A DNA stretch of 64,000 nucleotides from Bisporella sp. PMI_857 (lineage: Eukaryota; Ascomycota; Leotiomycetes; Helotiales; Helotiaceae): assembly GCA_021307315.1 (NCBI GenBank), contig JAJSPD010000013.1, forward strand, positions 186,001 through 250,000. Direction: 5' to 3'. Within the stretch, counting starts at the first letter, position 1; each line of letters starts with the position of its first letter. A model generated the notes under the pieces. That model saw only the letters and a list, made by a program, of their open reading frames with translations, searched no databases and had not been told where the DNA came from. Below are positions 1 to 9,104 of this stretch, piece by piece. Made by a program: the position numbers and the translations under genes.

Positions 1-1197
1 AGAGTCGGTCAGGCATCGAGTCTCCGATGTAGACCCGGCCCGGTCATACACTAGTGCAAGTGTATATCTTGATAGCTAGAGTTGATACAATGATTGGCTA
101 ATTGTGGCTGATGAAGTGGGGACCTCCATTCTACAAGGGGTTCCACAAAAGGACATATTTCGGACGTTTCAACGGCGGAGGGGCTTCTTGCACGAACATC
201 AGAAGCATTAATAACGCGGTATATTTGGTATACAACACGACAGACAAGAACGACCTGTGCAAGAGTGTGCAAAGGGACGGCGGTTCCGGGGAGGGGAGTC
301 TAATGAGTGTATACGAAAATTTATATCCTCTTCGTCTTATCCATAAATCTGCAGTTGCGGTATATGGCCAAGAATCGCTCAATACCTCAAATTTCGTTCC
401 CGCGGACCCGATGGCTTTTGACCCAATATCTAGAATACGAGTTATATAAAATAAAACGAAAAGACCCCGTACAGCTTATTTTGGGCACTACTATACATTG
501 CGTTGCCAGCTCTCCTCGCCTTCAGCTTGCTTACATAATTCCTCGTCCTGGCTCAAAGCTATCTATCACGCGCTAGAAAGGTGCTAACATTCGTGTTCTT
601 CTTCTTTTTCTGTTTGGCTTTTATTTTTGCTAGGAGAAATCATGCGAATGTGTTTGCCTAAGAGCCACCGCGCGCACGACAGTTAGTAAAGCTCGTTTCG
701 TCCCATACCATCTCGGTCATATCATAGTTTGCCTCTACTTCGCCATGCCGATGATGGACCTGTTGCATTCTTTGCTCTTATTAACTGAAAAGGCCTTGTG
801 CTCTGAGCTTGAGGAGATGGGTACATGAGAGATTTTGCAGTTGCAGGGGTTTTTGTTTTCTCTTGCAGATTTTAAATCCGTTTTATGGGTTGGACAGGTA
901 TACTGTGCTTTTGGACCGACTATCGGAGAACTGTATGTGAAGACTAGGGGGTAGTATAATCCATTAAGAGCTATAGGGCTTGCACAGCTCCCGATTATTT
1001 CACTCGCAGATACATGACTACATGAATATAGGCCATGGGTTTCGTGGTTGAAAATTCACCACTCTGCTACTTTATATATTATTATAACAAGGCTACATAA
1101 CTATCGTTCAGTGAAAATGTCACAGTTCGGAAACCCCTTACATTGCCTAAGAATATGGTCACCACCAACCATCTTGGCTCTCTTATATACTCTGTCC
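1..1197. other. Intergenic, no supported gene
   Basis: Nothing convincing is seen on either strand. Short open frames exist around 100-570 and 1050-1400, but none shows a recognisable motif, and the one at 1100-1584 overlaps the last exon of the UNC93-like gene. The stretch is moderately AT-rich and would include the 3' untranslated region of that gene. Confidence 0.5.
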
Positions 1198-3058
1198 CTA
1201 GTCCGCCTTCTCTGTGACACCCAAAATGACTGGTCCATCGACATCGATATCGTGACTAGCTGGAGCCTCTGGAACCATACGGATGAGTAGAACCATGCAT
1301 GGAATGGTGAGGGCCAACATGGAACAGTTGACGTAGAAGGCATTCCTGGGATCAGCGCGAGGATTGGAGTTGATAGCGTACGAGACTGTTTGACCAAGGG
1401 TTTCAAAAGCGCGGAAGAGACCGCCGGTGCGGGCGGACGACTTGACGTCGGTAGAGAAAGTGCCGAGGATCCAATACAGGGACAATTGGCAGAGATATCC
1501 GGTGGTGAAGATGAAGAGGTAAGGAAGGTATGCTTCGGCCCACTGCCTCGGTTGACTGTGGGATGGAGTGTCAGCTTTGGCCATGATTTGAGGCTACGGC
1601 AATTATCTTACAGGAGATAGTCGAAGGCGGTTCTGGTGGCACCATATTTGCTGTATTCTATGCCAATCCAGATAAAGCAACCGGCTTGAGGAATGACCCA
1701 GAGGACGAAGGCCATCCATGCACGCTGAATCTGAGACCAACGCTTCATGTCCAAAAGCTTTCCGTAGGCCATGACCATCGGGATAGTAATAGTTGCTGCA
1801 GCACATTTAGGAGTTGGCCCATTAACAATTTTGTCGCATTATACGTACGGGTGATGAAAGATGATAGTGCGCGTGCGCGGACAGAGAAATGCAGAGAGAG
1901 GTAGGTACCCATGGTTCCGCCGTAGAAGAAGGAGTAGAAGGCAGGGATGAAGATGAGCCAGGTCTAAAAATGAATGTCAGCTATCATATCAAGCTCTCAT
2001 GTGACATTTCTCGCCTTCTTGCGCTGCATGTGCTTCCACAAGGCAGCGATCTCCGCTCCCCAGGAAATATCAGCAGACATGGTGACCTTAGAGCCATCGC
2101 CACGTCGAACTTTTCTGGTAGGTGAGAGCATAAATGCCCAAATCACACCAGTACATTCTATATTTCCCCCTAGTTAGGAAATTTTTATCTATGCAACATG
2201 TCTGAGTCAATCTTACCAAAGCCGACGAAAATGAGGTACGTAGACCACCTGACGCCGCCTGCTGAGGAGGTAGCATAATTTGTGGAAAAGTTGATCGCGC
2301 CACCAACGATACTGCCAGAGTTTCTCATTGCGGACCAAATGCCTAGCCAGCACGCATGAGCATGTCTCCCTTGCATGAATTGAAGCCTACATACCTAAAA
2401 AGAGGCCTCTGTCATTTTGGTCCGGGTATGAGAGCATGGCGGTGGTCTCTCCGACGTAGAGAAAGCCGCCGCACATGCCTCCTACAATCTGGCAAACGGT
2501 CAGACCGCGGTCCGCTAGAATTTAGAAGGGGCTTGTTGAAGATTCAACGTCAGTTGCACATACCCTGGAGAACAGGAGGTACCAGTCCACCTTGTATCTT
2601 GCTCTGACATAATAACCGGAACCGGCCAGAGGCATTGAAAATGCTGCGATGACACAAGACCATTTAATACCGAACTTGTTGATCAAAGGCCCTCCAAAAA
2701 GTGTTATTAAGACCCCGGCCGCGTAATTAAGGGAGGTCGCGAGGTTAGCTAAAAAAGGAGTCGAAAGACCACCACCCCCGAGGTTGGAGATGGCATCGGA
2801 CATGGCAGGGCCAACGAAGGAGAGGCTATGTTTTTGTCAGCCAGGCACTGGGGGCTGTGTTGAGGTATATATTTACGCCCCAAAGAGGATCATTTGGAAC
2901 AAGACGCTCCGCCAGAATTTCGTAGTTTTCGACGCGCGCAGATACGCTTCGTCAATTTCAACGACCTGTCCCCACTGGGTAATCTGAGCAGGGCCAGGAT
3001 TGGTCTCGACTCTGACAGGCTGGAGGTCGCCAGCCTTTTCGACCTTTGAAGTCGCCAT
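1198..3058 (-). CDS. UNC93-like MFS-fold membrane transporter
   Basis: Predicted multi-pass membrane protein of 490 aa, related to the fungal UNC93-like (DUF895) branch of the major facilitator fold; substrate unknown. My exons are 3058-2877, 2825-2564, 2488-2395, 2342-2217, 2157-2006, 1963-1849, 1795-1612 and 1555-1198, which join in frame with GT-AG introns. Visible family features are the hydrophilic N-terminus, the stretch SFVGPAMSDAISNLGGGG after the first membrane segment, the LSYP..NDRGLFLGIW segment around the middle, a hydrophilic loop with RKVRRGDGSK, and a charged C-terminal tail. Size is close to the usual 450-500 aa. The third exon start has two possible acceptors (2488 or about 2516); only 2488 keeps the frame with the strong GTATGT donor. 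Family assignment is firm, role is inference only. Confidence 0.85.
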
Positions 3059-4182
3059 TATGGTGGATGAGAATTTGAGAAACGAAGTTGTCCTGGGAAA
3101 TGGGATGAGAGATGGGGGTTCAGGATAGGCATCGAGACGGCTACGGGAGTGGATATATCATATTGAGGGTGGTCTTTGCCAGAAAATAGGATTTGCAGGT
3201 GAGGATCCCACACAGACCAACGTCTACTGTTCTTATCGGCGCTAGTACAGTAGCATCACAATTGGGAGATGCCTTCTTGAGAGAGGTAACCGGGCCGGCC
3301 TTATCACTGCGCCTACGCACAGGTCAAGTCAATTCAAGCTCAATAATCATATCACAACAGTATTAATGCATGCTCCCTGTCTTGTTCGCGGCGCCACAGG
3401 AACGTCCTATCATGCCCGACAAGCTAGTCATAGCATATCTGGGGAATGATACCCGACACCCCACTATTGTTGTTACCCCCCCTTTCTTATATCTATGCTT
3501 CTCCGCCCCTAATCGAGTTTCAGTCGAGGGTGGACCAAAATTAAATGACGAGCAAAGAAAAAAGGATTTATATTAAAAAAGATATCTGGCCAGGCATATA
3601 CATAAAATAGAACAGAAGCTGTTGAAGGATCACAAAATTGTATACCTATTTGGGCCTAGCCTTAACGGTTACCTTACTTATACAAACCCCACTTTCGAGT
3701 CAGTAAGCTGAATCGTTATTACCCTTACAACCTCAGAAACTTGGAAAAAAGCGTTGATAATTAACTTTTAAACTTTATTGAATATCGCGCTGGCAAGCAC
3801 TTACACTGTTTTCTACAGTCGCCTTTTCTTTAATTTAAGTGTGATTTTATGTTACGGTCCTAGGCGGACCCTAAGATAGAAGAATTACTATGGCCGTAAG
3901 TTAGGTGGAGAAGTAGGGGAATCATGTATGACGATATAGTAAGACCCGATGATTAGTATAGGAGAATACTATTTAGGTTGACCACGAAGCTCCTATTTAA
4001 GAACTAACTACGTACTTATATAGAACCTTCGTGGTGTTTAGGGTCCTGGGGTCCTCGGCACTCTAGAGTTCCCCAGACCCTGGACTCCATCGCGTGACCC
4101 CCCCCGCAGCCCTCAGTGTAAGCGAGCACACCCGGCCCCCAGGCCCACAGGTCGCATGTGCCTAACACATCCTAGTGTCTTC
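3059..4182. other. AT-rich intergenic with two inverted repeats
   Basis: No gene is supported. The part from about 3560 to 4020 is strongly AT-rich with many TA steps, as in old RIP-mutated DNA (impression by eye). Two inverted repeats follow: a perfect 9-bp pair ACCACGAAG (3981-3989) and CTTCGTGGT (4027-4035), then a near-perfect pair of about 11 bp at 4040-4051 and 4071-4081 with CTCTAGAG between the arms. Confidence 0.45.
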
Positions 4183-4324
4183 TGTCAGAAATATGATATT
4201 GATAGAGGTATCACGTCGATAGAATACGGGTTGTAGTTGCTTGTATTGCATGATCTGTATCTACGTTGTGGACATGTAAGAGATTTCTAGTTCCTTGGCC
4301 TATTACATAAGCCAATTTCTGACA
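4183..4324 (-). mobile_element. Solo-LTR-like insertion, copy 1
   Basis: A 142-bp element starting TGTCAGAAAT and ending ATTTCTGACA, so it has 10-bp perfect terminal inverted repeats and the TG...CA ends of an LTR. It is flanked on both sides by the direct repeat TCTTC, a 5-bp target duplication. Its reverse complement aligns along its whole length with 16253-16399, which defines the element. No internal reverse transcriptase region is nearby, so it reads as a solo LTR; a short MITE-type DNA element with 5-bp duplication is the alternative. Strand is given relative to the other copy, which is arbitrarily called plus. Confidence 0.8.
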
Positions 4325-4332
4325 TCTTCGAG

Positions 4333-4698
4333 CTACGTGATCTCTACGCTAAGCTCCTTCGGGAGCGCTATTTGTATATATATGTATATATATATATATA
4401 TATATATGGCACGCTTTCCTTGAGCACTTTTTTCCTTTTTAAGCTTTAGATCCTTATAAAATACCACTCTTTTATCGGTACTAATAGGTGCTCTAGCGCG
4501 TGCTGTGAGACTACTAGACCCAGAAAAAGCATATTTTGGAAAACTTGGTGCGCTGTACCTACCCAAGAGAACCTTAGAAAGCTTATCGAAATAATGCCTA
4601 AAAGGATGCAAGCCTTCACCGATGCTGATGGAAATTTCACCAAGGGTTAAGCTGTAAAAGCAATAATTGCTACGATTTCCAGTGATGATATTGGCCAT
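4333..4698 (-). CDS. Doubtful ORF, unknown
   Basis: An open frame of about 121 codons from the first ATG at 4698. The N-terminal two thirds has a protein-like composition (serine, aromatic and basic residues), but the C-terminal part is an Ile-Tyr run that simply translates the (TA)n tract, and the frame ends 9 bp from the LTR-like insertion. I do not recognise it. It may be a remnant cut off by the repeat or the insertion, or a chance frame. Confidence 0.18.
   Translation of the reverse strand: MANIITGNRSNYCFYSLTLGEISISIGEGLHPFRHYFDKLSKVLLGRYSAPSFPKYAFSGSSSLTARARAPISTDKRVVFYKDLKLKKEKSAQGKRAIYIYIYIYIYIQIALPKELSVEIT
4375..4407. repeat. (TA)n microsatellite
   Basis: A run of alternating TA with one or two interruptions, lying just downstream of the LTR-like insertion. 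Confidence 0.9.
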
Positions 4699-5049
4699 TT
4701 TGTAGTGATGTGCCGGTAGAATATCAGCGGGAAAGCGAGGAGACAAAACTTACCCATGTCGCCTCCTTGCAGCTATAGAGGGGTGTCATGTATCATTCCC
4801 CGCATATCCTGTATCTCCGCATGCCGGTAAGTACCCAGTCATCGTTGTCCAGGTAGATGGCAGCGGTCAGATATGCAATGCAATCATCGTCATTAGACCA
4901 CTTAGCAGGCAGATTTTGCCTATCTCTACAAAGGTACAACGGCGAATGATTGTACTAGCACTAGGAAGGGTTGTTGTTTGCACGTGCGACTTAACATAAT
5001 TCGACCCTTTGAGCAAAGAGTTTTATCTGAATAAGGATGCATATTTCAG
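4699..5049. other. Intergenic, nothing seen
   Basis: No open frame, RNA gene or repeat that I can support in this stretch. Confidence 0.5.
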
Positions 5050-5290
5050 CATTCCATGCCGGACTAGAAGTGGCTGCTGAGAGAGTAGAATTTGAGATAA
5101 CGCAAAGAGAGTTCTTGACCACTTGGCGGCTCGCAAGTTTGAGTATATGGATGATTTTGTTTGCCATATGGGCAGGTATATAGGAGTAGTGAATACCTTC
5201 CCAATGGATAAACTACACTAGTTCCTACGAGTTTGCGGTGTAAAAGGTGCTGTATCATGTGCCTCATATACCGCTGGGATTATTTGGCGG
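5050..5290 (+). pseudogene. Decayed fragment of a FAD oxidoreductase paralogue
   Basis: On the plus strand this stretch resembles the middle of the intact minus-strand FAD oxidoreductase that begins 83 bp further on. Translated pieces align: AGLEV...EFEI (about 5058-5100) with AGLEIAEFEI; VLDHLAARKFEYMDD (about 5111-5155) with VYDQMVARKFEYMDD; then, past a region matching the intron position of the intact gene, VCGVKGAVSCASYTAGIIW (about 5231-5287) with ICGVKGAKACASYTAGTIW. The residues between the first two blocks are missing, the frame carries stops, and the rest of the gene is absent. The amino-acid differences are spread through the fragment, which fits a relic of a diverged paralogue rather than a fresh local duplication. 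Orientation is opposite to the intact copy. Confidence 0.8.
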
Positions 5291-5372
5291 TAGGCTGCTT
5301 CCTAACCTCTACATACACTTCTTTTCCGCAATGCCCAATTGACATATGTCTCAGGTATTTACGGATCCCATC

Positions 5373-6871
5373 CTACTGCTTAGTGGCCGAAAATCCACCC
5401 GTCCCGATGATATCCCCATCCTCCTCCTTACCTTCTCTAGCCTTCTCCATTCTCTTCTGCGTCGTCTTGTACAGCCGTGGGAGGCAAGTAGTCTCAAACT
5501 CCCCACCCTGCGCCACCATTAACGCCAGCTCCTTGGCCGCAAGCCAGATAACGGGCATTCCGTGGCCGTTAAAGCCCGCCAGGATGAACTGCTCCTTCCG
5601 CCCCGGAACAGCGCCGATGTGCGGGTTTGAGTCATACGAATAACCCATGACTCCCGTCCAGATGCTTTTGACCGTAGCGCCTGAATTTTCCCAGCCGTTG
5701 TACGTCTCTTGCATGTAGTTTTCATAGTAGTCTTTGGCCGAGTCGATCAGGATGCTATCGTCGATGTTGTTGTACCATTGCTCTTTGAAGGGCTTGAAGA
5801 GTTTAGCGGCGCCGCCCACAATAATGCTGCCGTCGGCGCGGGGGATGAGATACGAGAGTGTGCCGTCTGTGGTGCGGTTGATATAGGAATTGTTCAGGAG
5901 CGGCGCAGTTCTGCCTTCTGGGACAGCGATTTGACAGTAAATGCCTTTGCAGGGGATAATGTTGTGCGTGTACTCGGGAAGGAGTCCTGAGACGTAGCCA
6001 TTGTTGGCGTGGATGATCTTGTTCGCATGCGTCTTGCCGCGGGGGGTGGTAATGATGTAACCGCCCGTTGGATCTGGCGTGATTACAGTGGCTGGCGTGT
6101 ATGTCTGAAGATTGACTTGACTCGAAGCAAGGAGAATTTCAGTGAGGGCCAAAATGAACTTGTATGGCCAAATAGTTCCAGCGGTATACGAAGCGCACGC
6201 TTTGGCACCTTTTACGCCACAGATCTGCCCGTATCAGCTTAAGAAAGCTTGCCTAGAGTGCGTCTTACCCCTTCTGCCGCCTTGCCAGTGTAAAAGATCA
6301 CATCATCCATATACTCAAATTTCCGAGCCACCATCTGGTCGTAGACCTGCTTTGCCTGCTGTGCTGATTCTTCGTTGCACCAGACGTCAATTGTCCTAGT
6401 AAGTGTGAAATCGCAGCTGATCTTCTCCTTCTCGATCACCTTCTTGATGGCATTGACATTAGCAATCTCAAATTCCGCGATTTCCAAGCCAGCCTCGGCG
6501 CCTGCTCGGTCGATATAGGTTGGGATGTGCCCATAAAAATCCGGTCTCAGATGGCCACCATTTCGTCCAGTGGCACCAGAACAGACGCCTCTGGCCTCCA
6601 AAATTGTGATACTGCGATCGCCCCAGCTTTTCTCATTGACTAAATGATATGCTGCGCTGATACCAGCATACCCAGCTCCAATGATCACAACATCGCTGTG
6701 CCTCGGCATCTCCTCTGTTGAACGGTGATCATGGAGCTTGTGCACATCCTTCTGCCAAAAGGGCACTGCAGGATTTGGAACTGGGAGACACTTTGAAAGG
6801 TGTGGTTCTGGCTCTTGGAGATGGCCACTAACAAGATTGAATGTATTTGAAACTGGAGGAACTACAGCCAT
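5373..6871 (-). CDS. FAD-dependent oxidoreductase (DAO family)
   Basis: Predicted flavoprotein of 484 aa that would oxidise an amine or amino-acid-like substrate with FAD; the exact substrate cannot be read. Exons are 6871-6269 and 6224-5373 with a 44-bp GT-AG intron. The Rossmann motif VVIIGAGYAGISAA is at residues 61-74, followed by TGRNGGH, the block that contacts FAD in this family. The C-terminal half contains NGHGMPVIWLAAKELA, the second FAD-contact region of DAO enzymes. No signal peptide is visible, so it is probably cytosolic or peroxisomal, though the C-terminus (ATKQ) is not a peroxisomal signal. It is divergent from the dehalogenase-like gene across a 743-bp gap, which allows but does not prove joint control. 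A degraded relative lies just beyond its 3' end. Confidence 0.88.
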
Positions 6872-7614
6872 GAATACGATTGGCTTGACTTGTGGTTTTG
6901 AGGGGAGAAGTCAATGGGAGGGAAACTTTTATGAGCTCCAATCAGTACCACAGTCGAGATTTAACCAGCTCGCCTCAATCAATCTACCTCTCGATCATAT
7001 TTGCAAACAGAGTCGTCAATTTTGACCGGCACGGTACTGTTAGCAGGACCAGACCCATTTGCTTCTTTTCAGGGCAGGGTTTCCAGGATCTCCGCTAGTG
7101 CATAGTCCACAGTACCTCCTCTCCTTACTTAACACGAGCGAATTACTCAAGCCGATTAGTTGGCTGTGAGGAAAGCGGTCCTTATATGCCCCGATTGTAC
7201 CAGTAGACTCGAAGGCTACAAAAGTGGAAGAGGGGTGTCTAGACGAAAATAGGTAAGGGCATGTTTTCTGAAAGGACCCGCAAATGCACCGGCCCGGTCA
7301 CCAGCAGATGCCAAGACACCGCCTCGCGCTAGACTGAGATTCGAGCTCGAATTTCTTCGTTGAGCAGGGATAGAGTGGCACTATCTGTTTGTTTCTAGCG
7401 CATATTTTAGTGGACTATACAGCTTTCGAACGCCTGGGGAGGGGCCAGCAACTAGTGCAGTGCCATCGCGGGCTTTGGAGGGGTAAAAAGTTCATTGTGT
7501 GCCCCCGAAATATAATGTCTGATATAATCCAAGCTCAGTTTTTGTATTCCTCTCCCGCTCTTAACTCTGCAATACAGGACACCATCCCCAGCTCATCTGC
7601 ATGCACTCGTCCAA
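6872..7614. promoter_or_regulatory. Shared upstream region, oxidoreductase and dehalogenase-like genes
   Basis: A 743-bp gap between two divergent genes, which must hold both promoters. No other gene is supported and I recognise no specific operator. Pyrimidine-rich tracts occur close to the plus-strand start. Confidence 0.5.
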
Positions 7615-8340
7615 ATGTCGCCATTAAAGCACGTCGTGTTCGACATTGTCGGCACCCTCGTCTCCTTTGAAGCCTACTTCTCCCGCATCAACCAGACCAT
7701 CGGCTCCAAACTACGTTCCCACACCATCACCGCGCAGACCTTTGGGTACACCTGGATGACGGCCGCCGAGCTCGAATTCACCTTCTTGTCCGTCTCCTCG
7801 CGCCACCGCCAATACACACATGTGCTCTCCGCCGTGTTCTACCGCACGCTCTTCATGCTTGGCGTCTCCTCGCCCCGAAACGAGTTCACCGATGCCGAGC
7901 GTGACGCCTGCATCGCTGGCTACTCGCAGCTCGAGCTGCGCCCAGGCGTCGCGGAATGCCTGGAGACGTTGCGCGCGGGCGGGTTTACCGTCTGGGCTCT
8001 CACGACTGGCGACCCGACGCGTGTCCTCGGGTACTTTGCCAACGGCGGCATCGAGTTCCCGCGCGAGAACTTCATTACCTGCGATACGTCGGGCGTGGCG
8101 AAACCGGCACTAGCGAGCTATAAGCCTGCGCTGGACAAGTTTGCGGATGAGGATCAGAAGTGGTTTGCCGCGGCACATATGTGGGATGTGAGCGCAGCTG
8201 TCAAGACCGGATTTAGGGGCGCGTATTGTGCCATTTATGAACAAGATGCATGCAAGAGTATCTTTCCAGAAGAGATGGAGGTCATGGCTGATGACCTAGT
8301 TACTATGGCGCAGAGGATTGTAGAGGCCTCGAATCAATGA
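7615..8340 (+). CDS. HAD-superfamily hydrolase, haloacid dehalogenase-like
   Basis: Single-exon gene for a 241-aa hydrolase of the haloacid dehalogenase superfamily, type II-like. The nucleophile motif VVFDIVGT puts the catalytic Asp at residue 10. The second motif is TTGD at about 130-133, a lysine candidate lies at 163 or 170, and the last motif AAHMWDVSAA (about 186-195) corresponds to the conserved Trp-Asp stretch of fungal haloacid dehalogenase-like proteins. Family knowledge: such enzymes act on 2-haloacids or phosphate esters; the second Asp used by phosphatases is a Val here, which fits the dehalogenase group better. Substrate remains unknown. G+C is clearly higher than in the flanking DNA, with a strong preference for C or G in third positions. 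Confidence 0.85.
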   Translation: MSPLKHVVFDIVGTLVSFEAYFSRINQTIGSKLRSHTITAQTFGYTWMTAAELEFTFLSVSSRHRQYTHVLSAVFYRTLFMLGVSSPRNEFTDAERDACIAGYSQLELRPGVAECLETLRAGGFTVWALTTGDPTRVLGYFANGGIEFPRENFITCDTSGVAKPALASYKPALDKFADEDQKWFAAAHMWDVSAAVKTGFRGAYCAIYEQDACKSIFPEEMEVMADDLVTMAQRIVEASNQ

Positions 8341-9104
8341 TCTTAGGGATGGAGGTAATATGTGATGCTCTAGTGACGGTAGAAAAGAGGGCTAGATGCC
8401 TCGGACTCGGTTCTCAAACGAATGGGTTTCGGTTAGGCCGGTAGGACAGATCCGCGCTGACTTCAGCAGAAGGGAGATCTTGGAATCTGACGGTGATGTA
8501 ATGTTCGCCATAGAAACATTTTGGAGCGAAAAGTATGTAAATATTAGTGCCAAAGATTTGCTCTTATTAACTAAGGAGCTGGGTCGGCGATCACGCATCA
8601 CACTCCATTGTAGGCTACTATAAGGCTTTGTAAAGAAACACTGCATAAAATTAAGCTAGTTTACTTATAATGTCTTAGGGTCAAAATTCGAAGATCAATA
8701 CACTTTTAGAACCAGAAGGTATATTTTAGGCGCCTTCTATGCCTTAAAGTCGAGGCTTGTAAAAAGTTTACGTCGATTAGGATCAGACTCTAAGTCACGA
8801 AAGAGGTGTGGAGAGGTGATCTTTTCAGTCGCACTTAAAATGATCGGGGTATTTACAAATTTTTATATATACAGAAGCCGGATATCCTCATATATTACTC
8901 TATCCAGTATTTGTAGAGTCAGGTAAACTCTTATCAACAATAAAGAAACTGATGATCTCCTTCCAGAGGCTCATTTTAGTAACGTGATCATCTTTAAAAT
9001 CAGGCACGTGATACGCATACTCGAGTTCTCTCAACTTTCGAAAGTTCGTTCCTTTTCCGAACTTGAATAGCAAGAATAGAGTTAGAAACAATACCGGCTG
9101 GTGA
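8341..9104. other. AT-rich intergenic between two genes
   Basis: The two flanking genes end here (convergent). The stretch from about 8640 to 9090 is AT-rich with many TTA/TAA triplets, and has the look of RIP-worn repeat DNA. A 63-codon minus-strand frame at 8900-9091 has no recognisable features and is not called. Confidence 0.45.

Noticed and set aside
771..786. 16-bp identity with 8557-8572 (TTTGCTCTTATTAACT)
   Set aside because: Flanks do not align, and one such match in 64 kb of AT-rich DNA is within chance.
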